DNA from: Olavius algarvensis associated proteobacterium Delta 3
Lineage (GTDB): Bacteria > Desulfobacterota > Desulfobacteria > Desulfobacterales > CAFBRK01
NCBI GenBank assembly: GCA_903231505.1
Contig: CAFBRK010000252.1
Span: 1-64,000 of the forward strand
DNA length: 64,000 nt
Direction of reading: 5' to 3'
In this document: positions 1 to 11,500 of the stretch, one piece after another
How positions within the stretch are numbered: the first letter of the stretch is position 1
Layout: each line of letters begins with the position of its first letter
Program-made: the position numbers and the translations under genes
The notes under the pieces: generated by a model
What the model was told of the DNA's origin: nothing
Databases searched by the model: none
What the model saw: only the letters and a program-made list of their open reading frames with translations

Positions 1-2571
1 CCGATCGACCTCACGTCCACTGGGCTCGCCTATATGACGCAGTTGTGGACCGAGAGCCTGGTGCCGGCTGGCAACTACTACGTGTATGCCAGCGCTTCAC
101 TGCCGGCGGCGCCGCCCACCGATCCGGACTTGAGCAACAACGTTGATCGGACCAAGACCGCTATCGCTTACAATCGTCCGCCCGTGGCCGAGGACGATTT
201 CGCGGTCACCAATGAAGACACGCCCCTGTTGATCGAGGTCCTGGCGAATGATCATGAGCCCGACGGCGATCCACTCAACGTGGATTCAGTCACCCAGCCG
301 GCCAACGGGACCGCGACTATTAATGCCGACAATACGGTGACCTATACGCCGAATCCAAATTTTCACGGCAGCGACAGCTTTACCTATATGGTCAGTGACG
401 GGAACGGCGGCATCGCAACGGGAACGGTTGTCGTAGATATCGCGCCTGTCAATGATGCTCCGTTTCTGACGGACCTGAACAGTGCCAACTTCTTGGAGAA
501 CACGGTCAACACCGGGGCACAGATCCTGGATGCAGATGTGAGCGTTAGTGATGCGGATAGTACTGATTTCATTGGCGGGCTTCTGCAGATCTCGGGCAGT
601 CTCTACGAAGACAGCCTGTCTATCCGCCACCAGGGGGGTGATCCGGGTCAGATCGGATTTGACGGCAGCACGGTGACTTTCGGGGGTACAGTCATCGGTA
701 CGGTCTCCGCGCCAAACGACGGGAGCAACGGCAATCCACTGGTGGTAGACTTCACCACGGCTGCGGCAACTCCCGAGGCAGCGGAGGCTCTTGTAGAGAA
801 CCTGACATACACCAACAGTTCTGACGTACCAACAGAGAACCGTACGCTATCCATCGAGATAACCGATGGCGACGGCGGGATGCCACCCATACCTGTTCCT
901 TTTATGGGGGGGACCAATCCGTTTCACGGTGTGGATGTCGGCGTTTCCGCCACGCCCAGCTTTGTGGATATTGATGCGGACGGCGATCATGACGTCTTTG
1001 TCGGCGAATGGTATGGCAACGTCAACTTCTTCCGAAACGACGGCACCAATACGACACCCGTTTTCACGGAAGTGATCGGTGCGGCAAATCCGTTCGACGG
1101 TGTGGATGTCGGGGCATTCAGCAATCCGAGCTTTACGGATATCGATGCGGACGGAGACCATGACGCAATTGTGGGCGACGGACTCGGCGCCATCCATTTT
1201 TTCCGGAACGACGGCAGCAGCACCTCGCCTTCCTTCACCGGAGTGACCGGATCGTCCAATCCGTTTAACGGTGTGGATGTGGGGGACTACAGCACGCCGG
1301 CCTTTGCGGATATCGATGGTGACGGAGACCAGGACGTTTTTGTGGGCGAATACAACGGCTACGTCCTTTTCTTCCGGAACGATGGCAGCAGCACCGCACC
1401 CGCGTTTACCGAAGTGACCGGTACGTCCAATCCCTTTGCCGGTGTGCTGGTCGGCAACTACAGCACACCGGCACATGCGGATATCGACGGTGACGGTGAC
1501 CTCGATGCGTTCGTGGGTGATGGGATGGGTATCATTACCTATCTCCTGAACGAAGGCAGCATTTCCACGCCCAGTTTCACTGAAGTAACCGGCCCGTCCA
1601 ATCCCTTTGACGGTAAGGTGTTTGGGAGCGGTTACATTGCACCGGCGCTCGTGGATATTGATGGTGACGGAGATCAGGACACGTTTGTGGGCAACGGCAA
1701 TGGTTCAATCGACTTCTTCCGGAATACCTCTTCGGGATTGAACCTGATACCCCTGATTGCCGTTTCTGTTACGGAGGAAAATGATGCCTCGGTCGCTGTT
1801 AACGACAGCATTACTACAAACGAAGACACGCCGATCACCTACAACGTCCTTGCCAATGATGTCGACATCGACGGCGATACGTTGATACTTAGCAGCGTCA
1901 CCCAGGGTACTAACGGTGATGTCAATTTTAACGCCGACAATACCCTGACCTATACGCCGAATAGTAATTTCTGCGACACTGATTCTTTCGAATACACCGT
2001 AAGGGATGGAAATGGTGGAGAAGACACAGCGACCGTGAGTATTACGGTAATCCAGGTCAATGACGCTCCTGTGGCTGATGCGGGCGGTCCCTATGTGATC
2101 GATGTGGGGCAGGACCTGCAGCTTGACGCATCCGGATCGAGTGACCCGGATGAGATATACGGTGATTCCATTGTTCGATATGAATGGGATATTGATGGTG
2201 ATGGTGTGGTTACCGATACTCCCTCTAGTCCTGATGTTTCTGGTACAACACCCACCGCCACCGTGCCATGGGCAAATCTTTCCGGTTTTTGGCTGGGGAC
2301 ACACACGATATGGCTTAGGGTGCGGGATAGCTTTGGTTCAGGGAGTGAGGATACAGCGACGCTGAGTATTTATCTCAATGAGCCGGTGGCGGTGATGACT
2401 GCCAACCCCAGCCCGGCAGCCCCCGGGCAGCAGATCAGTTTTGACGCCGCCACCTCAACTCATGGCCACCCCTCCCACGGCATTGTTTCCTATCTCTGGG
2501 ACTTTGATGATTCTGACGGTATTGATTTTAACAACCCTGATGCCAGCGGTGCGGTTGTTTCGTATTCCTAA
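1..2571 (+). CDS. Giant adhesin-like surface protein A, N-terminal part visible here (5' partial, ends at a frameshift stop)
   Basis: The frame is open from base 1, so the true start lies upstream; the first ATG at 34 is internal. Seen in order: the end of a CARDB-like domain (to about 175), an Ig/cadherin-like domain with the NEDTP and DGNGG signatures (about 178-460), a second cadherin-like segment (460-880), five FG-GAP/VCBS repeats (916-1738), another NEDTP-type domain (about 1790-2060), a PKD domain beginning PVADAGGPYV (2065-2370) and the first two thirds of another PKD domain. The frame stops at TAA 2569-2571 in mid-domain. The remaining PKD strands (FGVFNATLQVTDDQG) continue at once in the next frame, so this is one gene broken by a single extra base, or a sequencing error there. 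The family is extracellular and calcium-rich, with a likely role in adhesion or biofilm. The specific ligand is unknown. Confidence 0.85.
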   Translation, partial: PIDLTSTGLAYMTQLWTESLVPAGNYYVYASASLPAAPPTDPDLSNNVDRTKTAIAYNRPPVAEDDFAVTNEDTPLLIEVLANDHEPDGDPLNVDSVTQPANGTATINADNTVTYTPNPNFHGSDSFTYMVSDGNGGIATGTVVVDIAPVNDAPFLTDLNSANFLENTVNTGAQILDADVSVSDADSTDFIGGLLQISGSLYEDSLSIRHQGGDPGQIGFDGSTVTFGGTVIGTVSAPNDGSNGNPLVVDFTTAAATPEAAEALVENLTYTNSSDVPTENRTLSIEITDGDGGMPPIPVPFMGGTNPFHGVDVGVSATPSFVDIDADGDHDVFVGEWYGNVNFFRNDGTNTTPVFTEVIGAANPFDGVDVGAFSNPSFTDIDADGDHDAIVGDGLGAIHFFRNDGSSTSPSFTGVTGSSNPFNGVDVGDYSTPAFADIDGDGDQDVFVGEYNGYVLFFRNDGSSTAPAFTEVTGTSNPFAGVLVGNYSTPAHADIDGDGDLDAFVGDGMGIITYLLNEGSISTPSFTEVTGPSNPFDGKVFGSGYIAPALVDIDGDGDQDTFVGNGNGSIDFFRNTSSGLNLIPLIAVSVTEENDASVAVNDSITTNEDTPITYNVLANDVDIDGDTLILSSVTQGTNGDVNFNADNTLTYTPNSNFCDTDSFEYTVRDGNGGEDTATVSITVIQVNDAPVADAGGPYVIDVGQDLQLDASGSSDPDEIYGDSIVRYEWDIDGDGVVTDTPSSPDVSGTTPTATVPWANLSGFWLGTHTIWLRVRDSFGSGSEDTATLSIYLNEPVAVMTANPSPAAPGQQISFDAATSTHGHPSHGIVSYLWDFDDSDGIDFNNPDASGAVVSYS
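916..1738 (+). repeat. Five tandem FG-GAP/VCBS repeats, 171-bp period
   Basis: The NPF codons that open each unit start at 916, 1087, 1258, 1429 and 1600, exactly 171 bp (57 residues) apart. Each unit carries a DIDADGDHD-type calcium loop followed by FVG and a FFRNDG strand. These are blades of a beta-propeller of the integrin-alpha/FG-GAP type, known for calcium-dependent extracellular folding. The exact period suggests recent amplification. Confidence 0.85.
2065..2181 (+). repeat. Direct repeat copy 1 (PKD start)
   Basis: This 117-bp segment encodes the first 39 residues of a PKD domain. It matches 2672-2788 at all but two positions by eye (gatgagatatac against gacgagatatat). The two copies lie 607 bp apart, on either side of the frameshift in gene A. 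Confidence 0.92.
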
Positions 2572-5500
2572 TATGTCCTTTGGCGTTTTTAACGCCACCC
2601 TGCAGGTGACGGACGATCAGGGCCTGACAGACACGGACACGATTACGATCAGAGTAGACCAGGGCAACCGGGCTCCTGTGGCTGATGCGGGCGGTCCCTA
2701 TGTGATCGATGTGGGGCAGGACCTGCAGCTTGACGCATCCGGATCGAGTGACCCGGACGAGATATATGGTGATTCCATTGTTCGATATCTCTGGGATATC
2801 AATGGTGACGGTTTCGTCGACCCCGCCATTAGTCCCACCAGCCCTGATGTTTCAACTGCAACGCCCACTGCCTCTGTGTCATCGTCAGTCTTCTCAAATC
2901 ATCCTCAGCTGACTCAAACTATTGGACTGACGGTGCAAGATAGCTTTGGCTCGTGGAGCTACGATACAACGACGCTGACGATCCATACCTCAGTAGAGAT
3001 TGACGGTCTGTTTCATGTGCGAGGGGCTATATCCATCGACTCTGTTGGGAATGAATTGGTGACGCTGACAAGCGGCGAGCAGGTGCTGGTATCCATTGAG
3101 CAATTGGCTGTAGCAGGGTCCGAGGCGTTTATGGGCATTAACGGTCCCTATGAGAACGACGACGGTTCGATCAATGGGAGTGCGATGGGGTTTGCGCTCC
3201 ACGATGTAGATCTCGCGCTTGTTCGGATGAGTGCCGTTGACGCTGCAGATACTCGCAGCTGGTTTGCGCTGAAGGCGACAGCCGAACAAGGGGATCTGGT
3301 AGGCATTGAGTCCCTGGAGCTTTTCTCAGAGGGAGTGTCTGTTGAGATCAACAGTGGCGATGATGGTGCAGTGAATTTTGCGACCAGTTTTGGTCCCGGC
3401 GGCATGGTGATCGATACGGGAGCGGTGAATGCCTCAGGCCAAACGGTTGAGATGTCGATTGACTTCAGTACACAAACGCGTGCGCTGGGGCCGGTTACGC
3501 TTTCCATAGACGAGCGTATACACCTGAACGGTTCCGTCACCTTTGAGAAGGGAAGAGGTCCGTTGACAGTGACAGATGGTGTAGCGACTGCGGCGGTTTC
3601 TGTCGATCAACTGCTGCTGGGCGCACACGTGGACAGCGCCTTTGCCGGAGTCAACGGTCCTGCCGATACGGATGGCGATGGTATAGCGGACAACCCGAGC
3701 GCATTGGGACTGCAGCTTACCGATGTGGAGTTTGGCCTTGGGTTGTTCAAGCCTCAGGATGTGGCAGATACCAGAACCTGGACGTCTTTGAAGGCTGAGG
3801 TTGGCAGTGCAGAGGCTGTGGGCACGGACGATCTGACGATATCTGGGACGGGCCTTGAGGTTGCGGTGAATCAAGCAGGTGGCGTGGGGAACACGATGGT
3901 GGCGGATTTTGCCGCTTCACCTCTTGCCATTGTGACCGGACTCCCCATCGGTCTCCCCGAAGACACGATCAGTCTTGATTTCGACGGCAGTGATGATGAG
4001 CTGCTTCATGTCGGCGCCGACGGCAACGACACCATCTACGGTAGTCCGGGCAACGATACCACCCTAGCCGGTCCGGGCGACGACACATTCATCTATAATC
4101 CGGGCGATGGCGACGACATCGTGGCCGGCGGCGAGGGATTCGACCAGGTGGTGGTCAACCTACCGGATGGAAGCCTCAACGACGTCACCGTAGCGGTCAA
4201 TGTGGACGGCCAGGTCGTTGTGGCCTGTGTCAAGGGTGTCGATGGTGAGACTTTCACGCTGACGCTCGACGACGTCGAGGAGCTGGTAATCAATGCGGGT
4301 GACGGCGGGACCACCGTGGTCATCGGCGACCTCACCGGCTCGGACATCACGGGCGACACCGTCGTCTTCAACGGAGGCCCCGGCGACGACTTCTTCGATG
4401 GATCGGCGCTGAACGTGCGCGCCGAAGCCTTCGGCAACGGAGGCAACGATACGCTGCTCGGCGGCTCGGCCGACGACCTGCTCGACGGCGGCACCGGCGT
4501 GGATTTGCTGGACGGCGGTACGGGCGCGGATACGATGGCGGGTGGCGGGGGCGACGACAGCTATGTGGTGGATACACTCGGTGACGTGGTGACCGAGGGC
4601 GCAGGTGCGGGCATTGATGCGGTGACGTCCAGTGTCAACTATGTGCTTTCGGCCAACGTGGAGAACCTGGTTCTGACGGGTGCGGCCACGACCGGCACCG
4701 GTAACGCCCTGAACAACGTGATCACCGGCAACAACCTGGGCAACACGCTGGACGGTGGCGCAGGTGCCGATACGCTGGTCGGCGGCTCGGCAGGCGACCT
4801 GTTCGATGGCGGCGCAGGCAACGACACCATACAGGGCAACGACGGCAACGACAACGTCTTAGCGAGCAACGGGGCGGACACGATCGACACGGGCGCAGGC
4901 TCCGACGTTGTCATCGGCAGCCTGAGCGCCGGCGACACGGTGAACCTGGGCGACGACGCGGACGGGTTCACCTATCAGCTGCTGGCGGCGGACAACACGG
5001 TGGACGGCGGCCCCGGGAGCGACACGCTGACGGTGGGATCGGGCGCGGGCGCGCTGACCGTGGACCTGTCGGCGACGGGCGCGGATCAGCTAACCGGCGA
5101 CGGCGAGTACCGCAACTTCGAGAACCTTTCCGCCTCGGGCGCGGACAGCGCGCTCACGGTGATCGCCGCGACAGGCGGGAGCAGCATTGCGACCGGCACT
5201 GCGCGGGACACTGTCACGCTCGGTACCGGCACCGACGTTATCTCCACGGGCAGTGGAAACGATGTGATCCTCATCGGCTCCCAGGCCGCGCTGGAGAACG
5301 ACTCGGTGGACCCGGGCACGGGTAACGACACGGTGCGCTTCACGAGCACCGGCGGCAACGTTCTCACGCTGCCTGCCGGGGTGGTAGCGGGCATCGATAA
5401 CGTGGTGATCTCCGACGCCAACGGCAACACCGGGGGCAAGACGAACGAGAGTATCGACGCGTCCAGCTACCCTTTTGCGCTCATCATCGCGGGCAACGCA

Positions 5501-8500
5501 GGCGCCAACAGCCTGACCGGCACTGCTCAGGACGACGTCATCGACGGTGGCGCAGGCAACGACACACTCATCGGCGGCCCCGGTGACGACCTGCTTATCT
5601 TTGACGCTTCGGATCTCACGACCGTGGACGGCGGCGCCGGGTCGGATATCCTGCGCGTGGCCACAGGCGGCACGACTGTCGATATCCAGCCGCTCGCCGG
5701 CGTGCTGGCCGGCATCAACATCATCGACCTGGTGGAAGGGGCACATGCGAACACGCTGGATCTCACCGACGCCGACGCCATCGAGGACATCTGTGACACC
5801 TCCGGTCCGGGCGGCTTCCGGCTGCACGTTGCGGGCGACAGCAACGACACCGTCATCACCGATCTGGCCCGGACCTGGCAGTTCGACGGCTATCAGACCC
5901 TCGATGTCGGCGGTCCGGCGGGCTATGGGGTCGGTTCCAGGAACTACCTGGTCTACACCCAGGTCGCCGATGACGTACCGAACAGAACGATCACCCTCCT
6001 GGTCGAGGAGGGTATCCATCTCTCCATAAACGTAGCGCCTGTGCTATCACTGGATCCTGTAACGACCATCGACGAGAACGGTGTAGCGACGCTGACCGGG
6101 ACGATCACGGATCCCGACGCCCAGGACACATTCACAATGGACGTTGTCTGGGGCGATCTGCTCTCGCCGAACAATGAAGAGAGCTACTTCTTCGGGGCCG
6201 GAACGACGGACTTCACGCTGACGCATCGATATCTGGATGACAACCCTACGGCGACACCGAAGGACAGCTACACGATCAAAGCGACAGTGACGGACGACGA
6301 CGCAGCTGCCGGATCGGCGAGTACGTTGGCGGCCGTCAGCAACGCCGCGCCCACCTTCGATGCCGGGCCCGATGAAACCGTTCTACCACCCATGGTCGGA
6401 TTCTTCGAGCGGACGGTCGTCTTCACAGACCCGGGAACGACCGATTCGCACGTCGCCACGGTCGACTTCGGCGACGGCTCGCCGATCGTCACCCAGCCCC
6501 TGGTTGTGGGCGATCGTTCGTTTGCCATATCCCACACTTACGCCGAAGAGGGCGTTTATACGCCCAGCATAACGTTGGAGGACGATGATCTCGGTCGCCT
6601 GACCGACAGCTTCGAGCTCATGATCATTCTAAACACGCCGCCTGTTGGCGACGCCGCGGGTCCATATAACGTGGATGAAGGAACTCCATTGACATTGGAT
6701 GGCACCGGCTCCAACGATCTTGATGAGAACATTGCAAGCTATGAATGGGACCTGGATTATGACGGTTTCAACTTCGACGTAAACGTGACAGGTGCCCGGC
6801 CAGCAGTCACTTTCGCCGATGACTTCCCGACACGGACCATTGCCCTCCGGGTAACCGATGACTTCGGCGAGGCAAGCATCGACACAACGACCATAAGGGT
6901 CGACAACGTACCGCCCACCCTGGATGCAGGAGCCGACCAGATCGTTGATGATGGCACTTACACGGTAACGGTGACGGTGCGAGACTATGATGGCGCCATG
7001 GTTGCGGACACTTTCACGGTGACGGTGACCAACGTACTCCCCACTCTGGATGCGGGAGCCGATAAGACCGTTGATGAGGGCACATTTATCACGCTGGATC
7101 CTGCGACGTTCAGCGATCCAGGCTTTGATAATTTGGCAGGTGGCACAAGTGAAGATTTCATCGCCACCATAAACTGGGGCGACGGAACAACGGAGCCTGT
7201 TGGAGATATCACCTTTGTCGAAGTACCTGGTGGCGAAGGCGTGCTGACCACGGGTACGATCGATGCGACCCAAGCCTATGCGGATGACGGGGTTTACACG
7301 GTGACCGTGACTGTGCAGGACGACGACGGGGTGGCAGTGAGCGACACGTTTACGGTGACAGTGGTTAATCTTGCTCCGATGATCACGAACGTTTCCCTGA
7401 GCGACACCGAGATCGATGAGCATGGCACGGTAGACGTCTCGGGCGTTTTCACGGATGTCGGGTTAATGGATTTCCATACTGTGGAGATGAGCTGGGGAGA
7501 CGGACAAAACTCCGGAGCAATGGTGGATGCTGTCAGCCGAACGTTCACCGCAACCCATCAATACCTGGACGATGACCCGGCAGGTACCCTTTTGGACACC
7601 TATGTCCTAACGGTGACCCTCACCGACGATGATGGAGGGGTGGCCACGGCGGAGACAAGGGTCACGGTGCACAATGTGGCCCCCAACATCGTGTCGGTCA
7701 CCAACACAGCGTCGTTTCCCGACCAAGTCGGGGTGGGCGAGCCTGTCACGCTCTCGGGCACATTTGTGGATCCTGGCGCTGATGCTCATGAACTCCTCAT
7801 TGACTGGGGGGAGGGCGGTACCCAGGAGACGGTTCCGATCCCGGCGGGAGCGCGGACCTTTTCCGTGGATCACATTTACGAGGACCCCACAGTGGACCGT
7901 ATCACTGTGATTCTGCTCGATGATGACGGAGGCGAGGACGCAGACACCACCGACGTATTTCTCTCGGGCGCTGGGGTAAGCCAGGGTGTTCTGCATCTTA
8001 TCGGAACGGAACTAGACAATGTCGCACGGATCATCTTCCATGCCGATCAAGGCGTGATTGAAGTCTTCACAGACTTTCTTGGGGAGCCGACAACCAGAAC
8101 ATTCGATGCCGCCCTCGCAGAGAAAATATCTATCAGCCTGGGAACGGGGGAGAATTCCGTTCTAATCGAAGAGACTGAGGGCGACCTCTTTCTCGACATT
8201 GTAACGGACACAAACTTAAGGATTCATGGAGCCGGCAATGTAACCCTCAGCAACATCGCCTTCAACCCGCTGCCGGTTACGGGCGGCAGTGTCCGCGTTA
8301 CGGCCGGTGGCAATGTCGCTATCGACAGTGTGAACATCGGCGTTGTGGGTGTTTTTTCTGCCACATCCGGGGGAAGCATACAAGAGGTTGCACCAGGAGA
8401 CCTTGATATCGACCTGGTCGCCTCAGAGGCGTATCTCACGGCCAACGTGAGCATCGGCGGACCTGATGCAGGCCAGGATCTGGAGACCGATGTCGATACC

Positions 8501-11500
8501 CTGGTCGCGGAAGTGACCGGCAGCACCATTTATCTCAATGAAGTGGGCGACATCGATCTTGTTTCCGTGACCGCTCCGGACGGGGAGATGGTGATCACGG
8601 CCGGGGGCAATATCGTGATCAGCGGGCCTGTCCGCACCGGCGAAACCGCCGGGCACATCCGGCTCGAGACGGCCAAAGATTTGTACATGGTAGGAAGGGA
8701 CCCGGTAACAACCCACCTGCTGGAAGCCGTTGCGCAAACCGGCATCTTCCTTCATACGAAGGTCGTACTGCTCGATGCGCACGTTGCGATTGCAGGCAAG
8801 ATCGAAATCCACGAATTCGATGCCATTGCTCTCCGGAATGTAACCAATGCCGACGGCCCGATCCACGTGATTGCCGGCGGTGAACTAACAGCCACCCACG
8901 TGGAATGCCTGGCGGATGAAGAAGGCAACAACGTCGGTCTCATGACATTAAGCGGCGATATTCTCGTGGACCACGTTGGGGTGGGATCCGAGCATTGCCA
9001 GGTGTCGCTCAGCTCCGCCGGGCACATTCTGGAAGTAGACAGCACGGATCCGGAAATGGATCTCCACGGGGCCATGGGGATTCTTTGCGCTGACGGAAAG
9101 ATCGATAGGGGAATGGACCGGAGCTTCAAACGGATCCACAAGTGGTCGAAGAAAACCGCCCTGTATGAATTTGAACGCGGGCGGGCTTTGAATCTCCATG
9201 GCGTCAAAGGGGATGTGGAACTCTTTGTCCATCTCGAAAACAGGGTGTATGTCTCTGTCTTCGGCGACATCCATGTTGCCCATCTCAACAGCAATGGTCA
9301 CGACATTTCACTCAGGTCCAAGTGCGGCGACATCTTCGTCTCCCATCTCGAGACGGGCCCCGACAAAGGGGACATCGAACTCAGGGCAAAAGGCGATGTC
9401 CATCTGGCCGGAGAACTTTATTCCGGAGATACCGGGCAGATTACGGCAGGGGATGACATTGACATTACCGCCGACGGCGATGTCACCATCTTCGGAACTG
9501 TCACCGCCGGAAAGGATACTGCTGCTATAAAGAAGAAAAAGCACTGCTGGTGGAAAAAGCCAAGCCCGGATGTGACGATCGACTCCGAATCTGAAGTCTT
9601 CATCCATGGGACCATCTTCTCCCAGGATGACGTAGAGATCTGGGCCGACGAAGGTGTCCTGGTCGATGCGCCTATTTCTACTGGCGACGACATCGAGATC
9701 GGCACCTGCGGCGAACTCGTTATTACGGAAAACGGTGTTCTGACTGCCGGTGGCGACGTGGAACTCTTCGCCAAGCAGTTCATTAACATCGACGCCGACA
9801 TCACTGCCGGGGACGATGTCCGAATCGCATCGAAGAAAGCGGATGGTCTGATCAACGGCCCGGTCCTGGCGGGAGATCGGATCGACATCCACGCCGGCGG
9901 GAGCCTCTTTATCAGCGCCCCTATGGAAGCCGGAAGCGACCTGGATCTTTATGCGAAGTATGATCTGGTGTCGACGCACGAGGAGGCGACGCTCACAGCC
10001 GGAGTGGATGTAGAACTAGAGACCCGGTGGGGCGATATCGAAATCTGGGGTGCCGTCACCTCCGGCAACGGCCGGACCTGTTCGCCGGATGTCCTGATCG
10101 ACTCGGGCGGCTGGCTCGGCATCTTGGCCCCGATTACTTCCCTGGATGATGTGGATATCCGGGCCGATGACGGCGTTTTGATCGCCGATGCCATCACGGC
10201 CGAAGACGACATCGAAATCCGTACCTGCGGGGAGCTGACCACCTCATCCAACGCGTCGTTAATTGCAGGTGGCGACGTGACGCTCTTTGCAAAGCAGCGG
10301 ATGACCATCGGAGCGCCGGTGACAAGCGGCGGCGACATTTGGATGACGTCGGATGATGGCGATGTGATGTTACGAGGCGACGTCAGCTCACCCGGCGACA
10401 TCGATATCTCGGCTGAGGGGCATCTCACCGTGCATTCGGCAATGATGGCGGAAGGTGATCTGGAGTTGTATGCAGGGCACTTGATGGTTGTCGAGCTGAG
10501 AGGATCTCTGACCGCCGGCGTGGATGTAGAGCTAGAAACCCGTTGCGGGGATATGATTTTGATGGGCCCCATCCAGTCCGGCAATGGCCAGACCCGTTCG
10601 CCGGATGTCTTGATCGACTCGGGCGGTTGGCTGGAAATCTATGAATTCATCACGTCCCTGGATGATGTCGAAGGTTGGGCCCGGGACGGCATATACATCG
10701 ATGCCCCGATTCTGGCCGACGATCACATCACATTGACGACCTGCGGAGAACTGGCCACCGGCATTAACAGCGCCTTGAGTGCCGGAAGCGATCTTAAGCT
10801 GTTTGCCGGAACTGAGATGATCATCGATGGGTTGGTGGAAGCCGGTAACGACACATTGTTCCGCGCGAAAGGGACCATGAGCATTGGCGTTCCGGTTTTG
10901 GCCGGAGACGATGTCCGGATCACCTCCTGTAGCGGCGATGTCCTTATTGACGGCGCCATCAACGCCGGGGACGACATCGATGTCACCGCCGGCGAAGATC
11001 TTCTCATTTCTGCGGCCATAGCGGCCGGCGACGACATGGATCTGTACGCCAAACATGATCTGATCTCGACCCACCCGGGGGCATCATTGACGACGGGTGA
11101 AGACGTAAAGATCAAGACCCGCTGTGGGAATATCGAACTCCATGGGGCCGTCCGTGCCGGCAACGACACGGAGGCCTTCCGATCCGCCCACGGCTGCCGG
11201 CACGCGGAAAGCCCGGATGTGTGGATCGACTCGGGAGCCGGACTCTTCATCCACGGTGCGATGACTGCCGCGGACGACATCGACATTTGGGCCGATGAAG
11301 ACGTTCTGGTCACCGCATCGATGTCCGCCGACGATGAACTTAGAATTAAAACCTCGGGGGCGATGACCCTAACCGAAACCTCCAAGGTTACCGCCGGAGA
11401 CGATATTCATCTATACAGCAAATCGGATTTAACGATTTCAGGGACGGTGACATCCGCAGACGATATCTGTTTCACCAGCTGCGGAAATGTGCTGATCGAC

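Noticed and set aside
916..1738. CRISPR-like regular spacing
   Set aside because: The 171-bp period is in frame and encodes FG-GAP repeats; there are no short identical repeats with unique spacers.
2441..2575. Independent gene start at TTG 2441
   Set aside because: The first codons translate the wrong frame of a PKD domain and give proline/leucine-rich noise. Homology begins only at about 2573.
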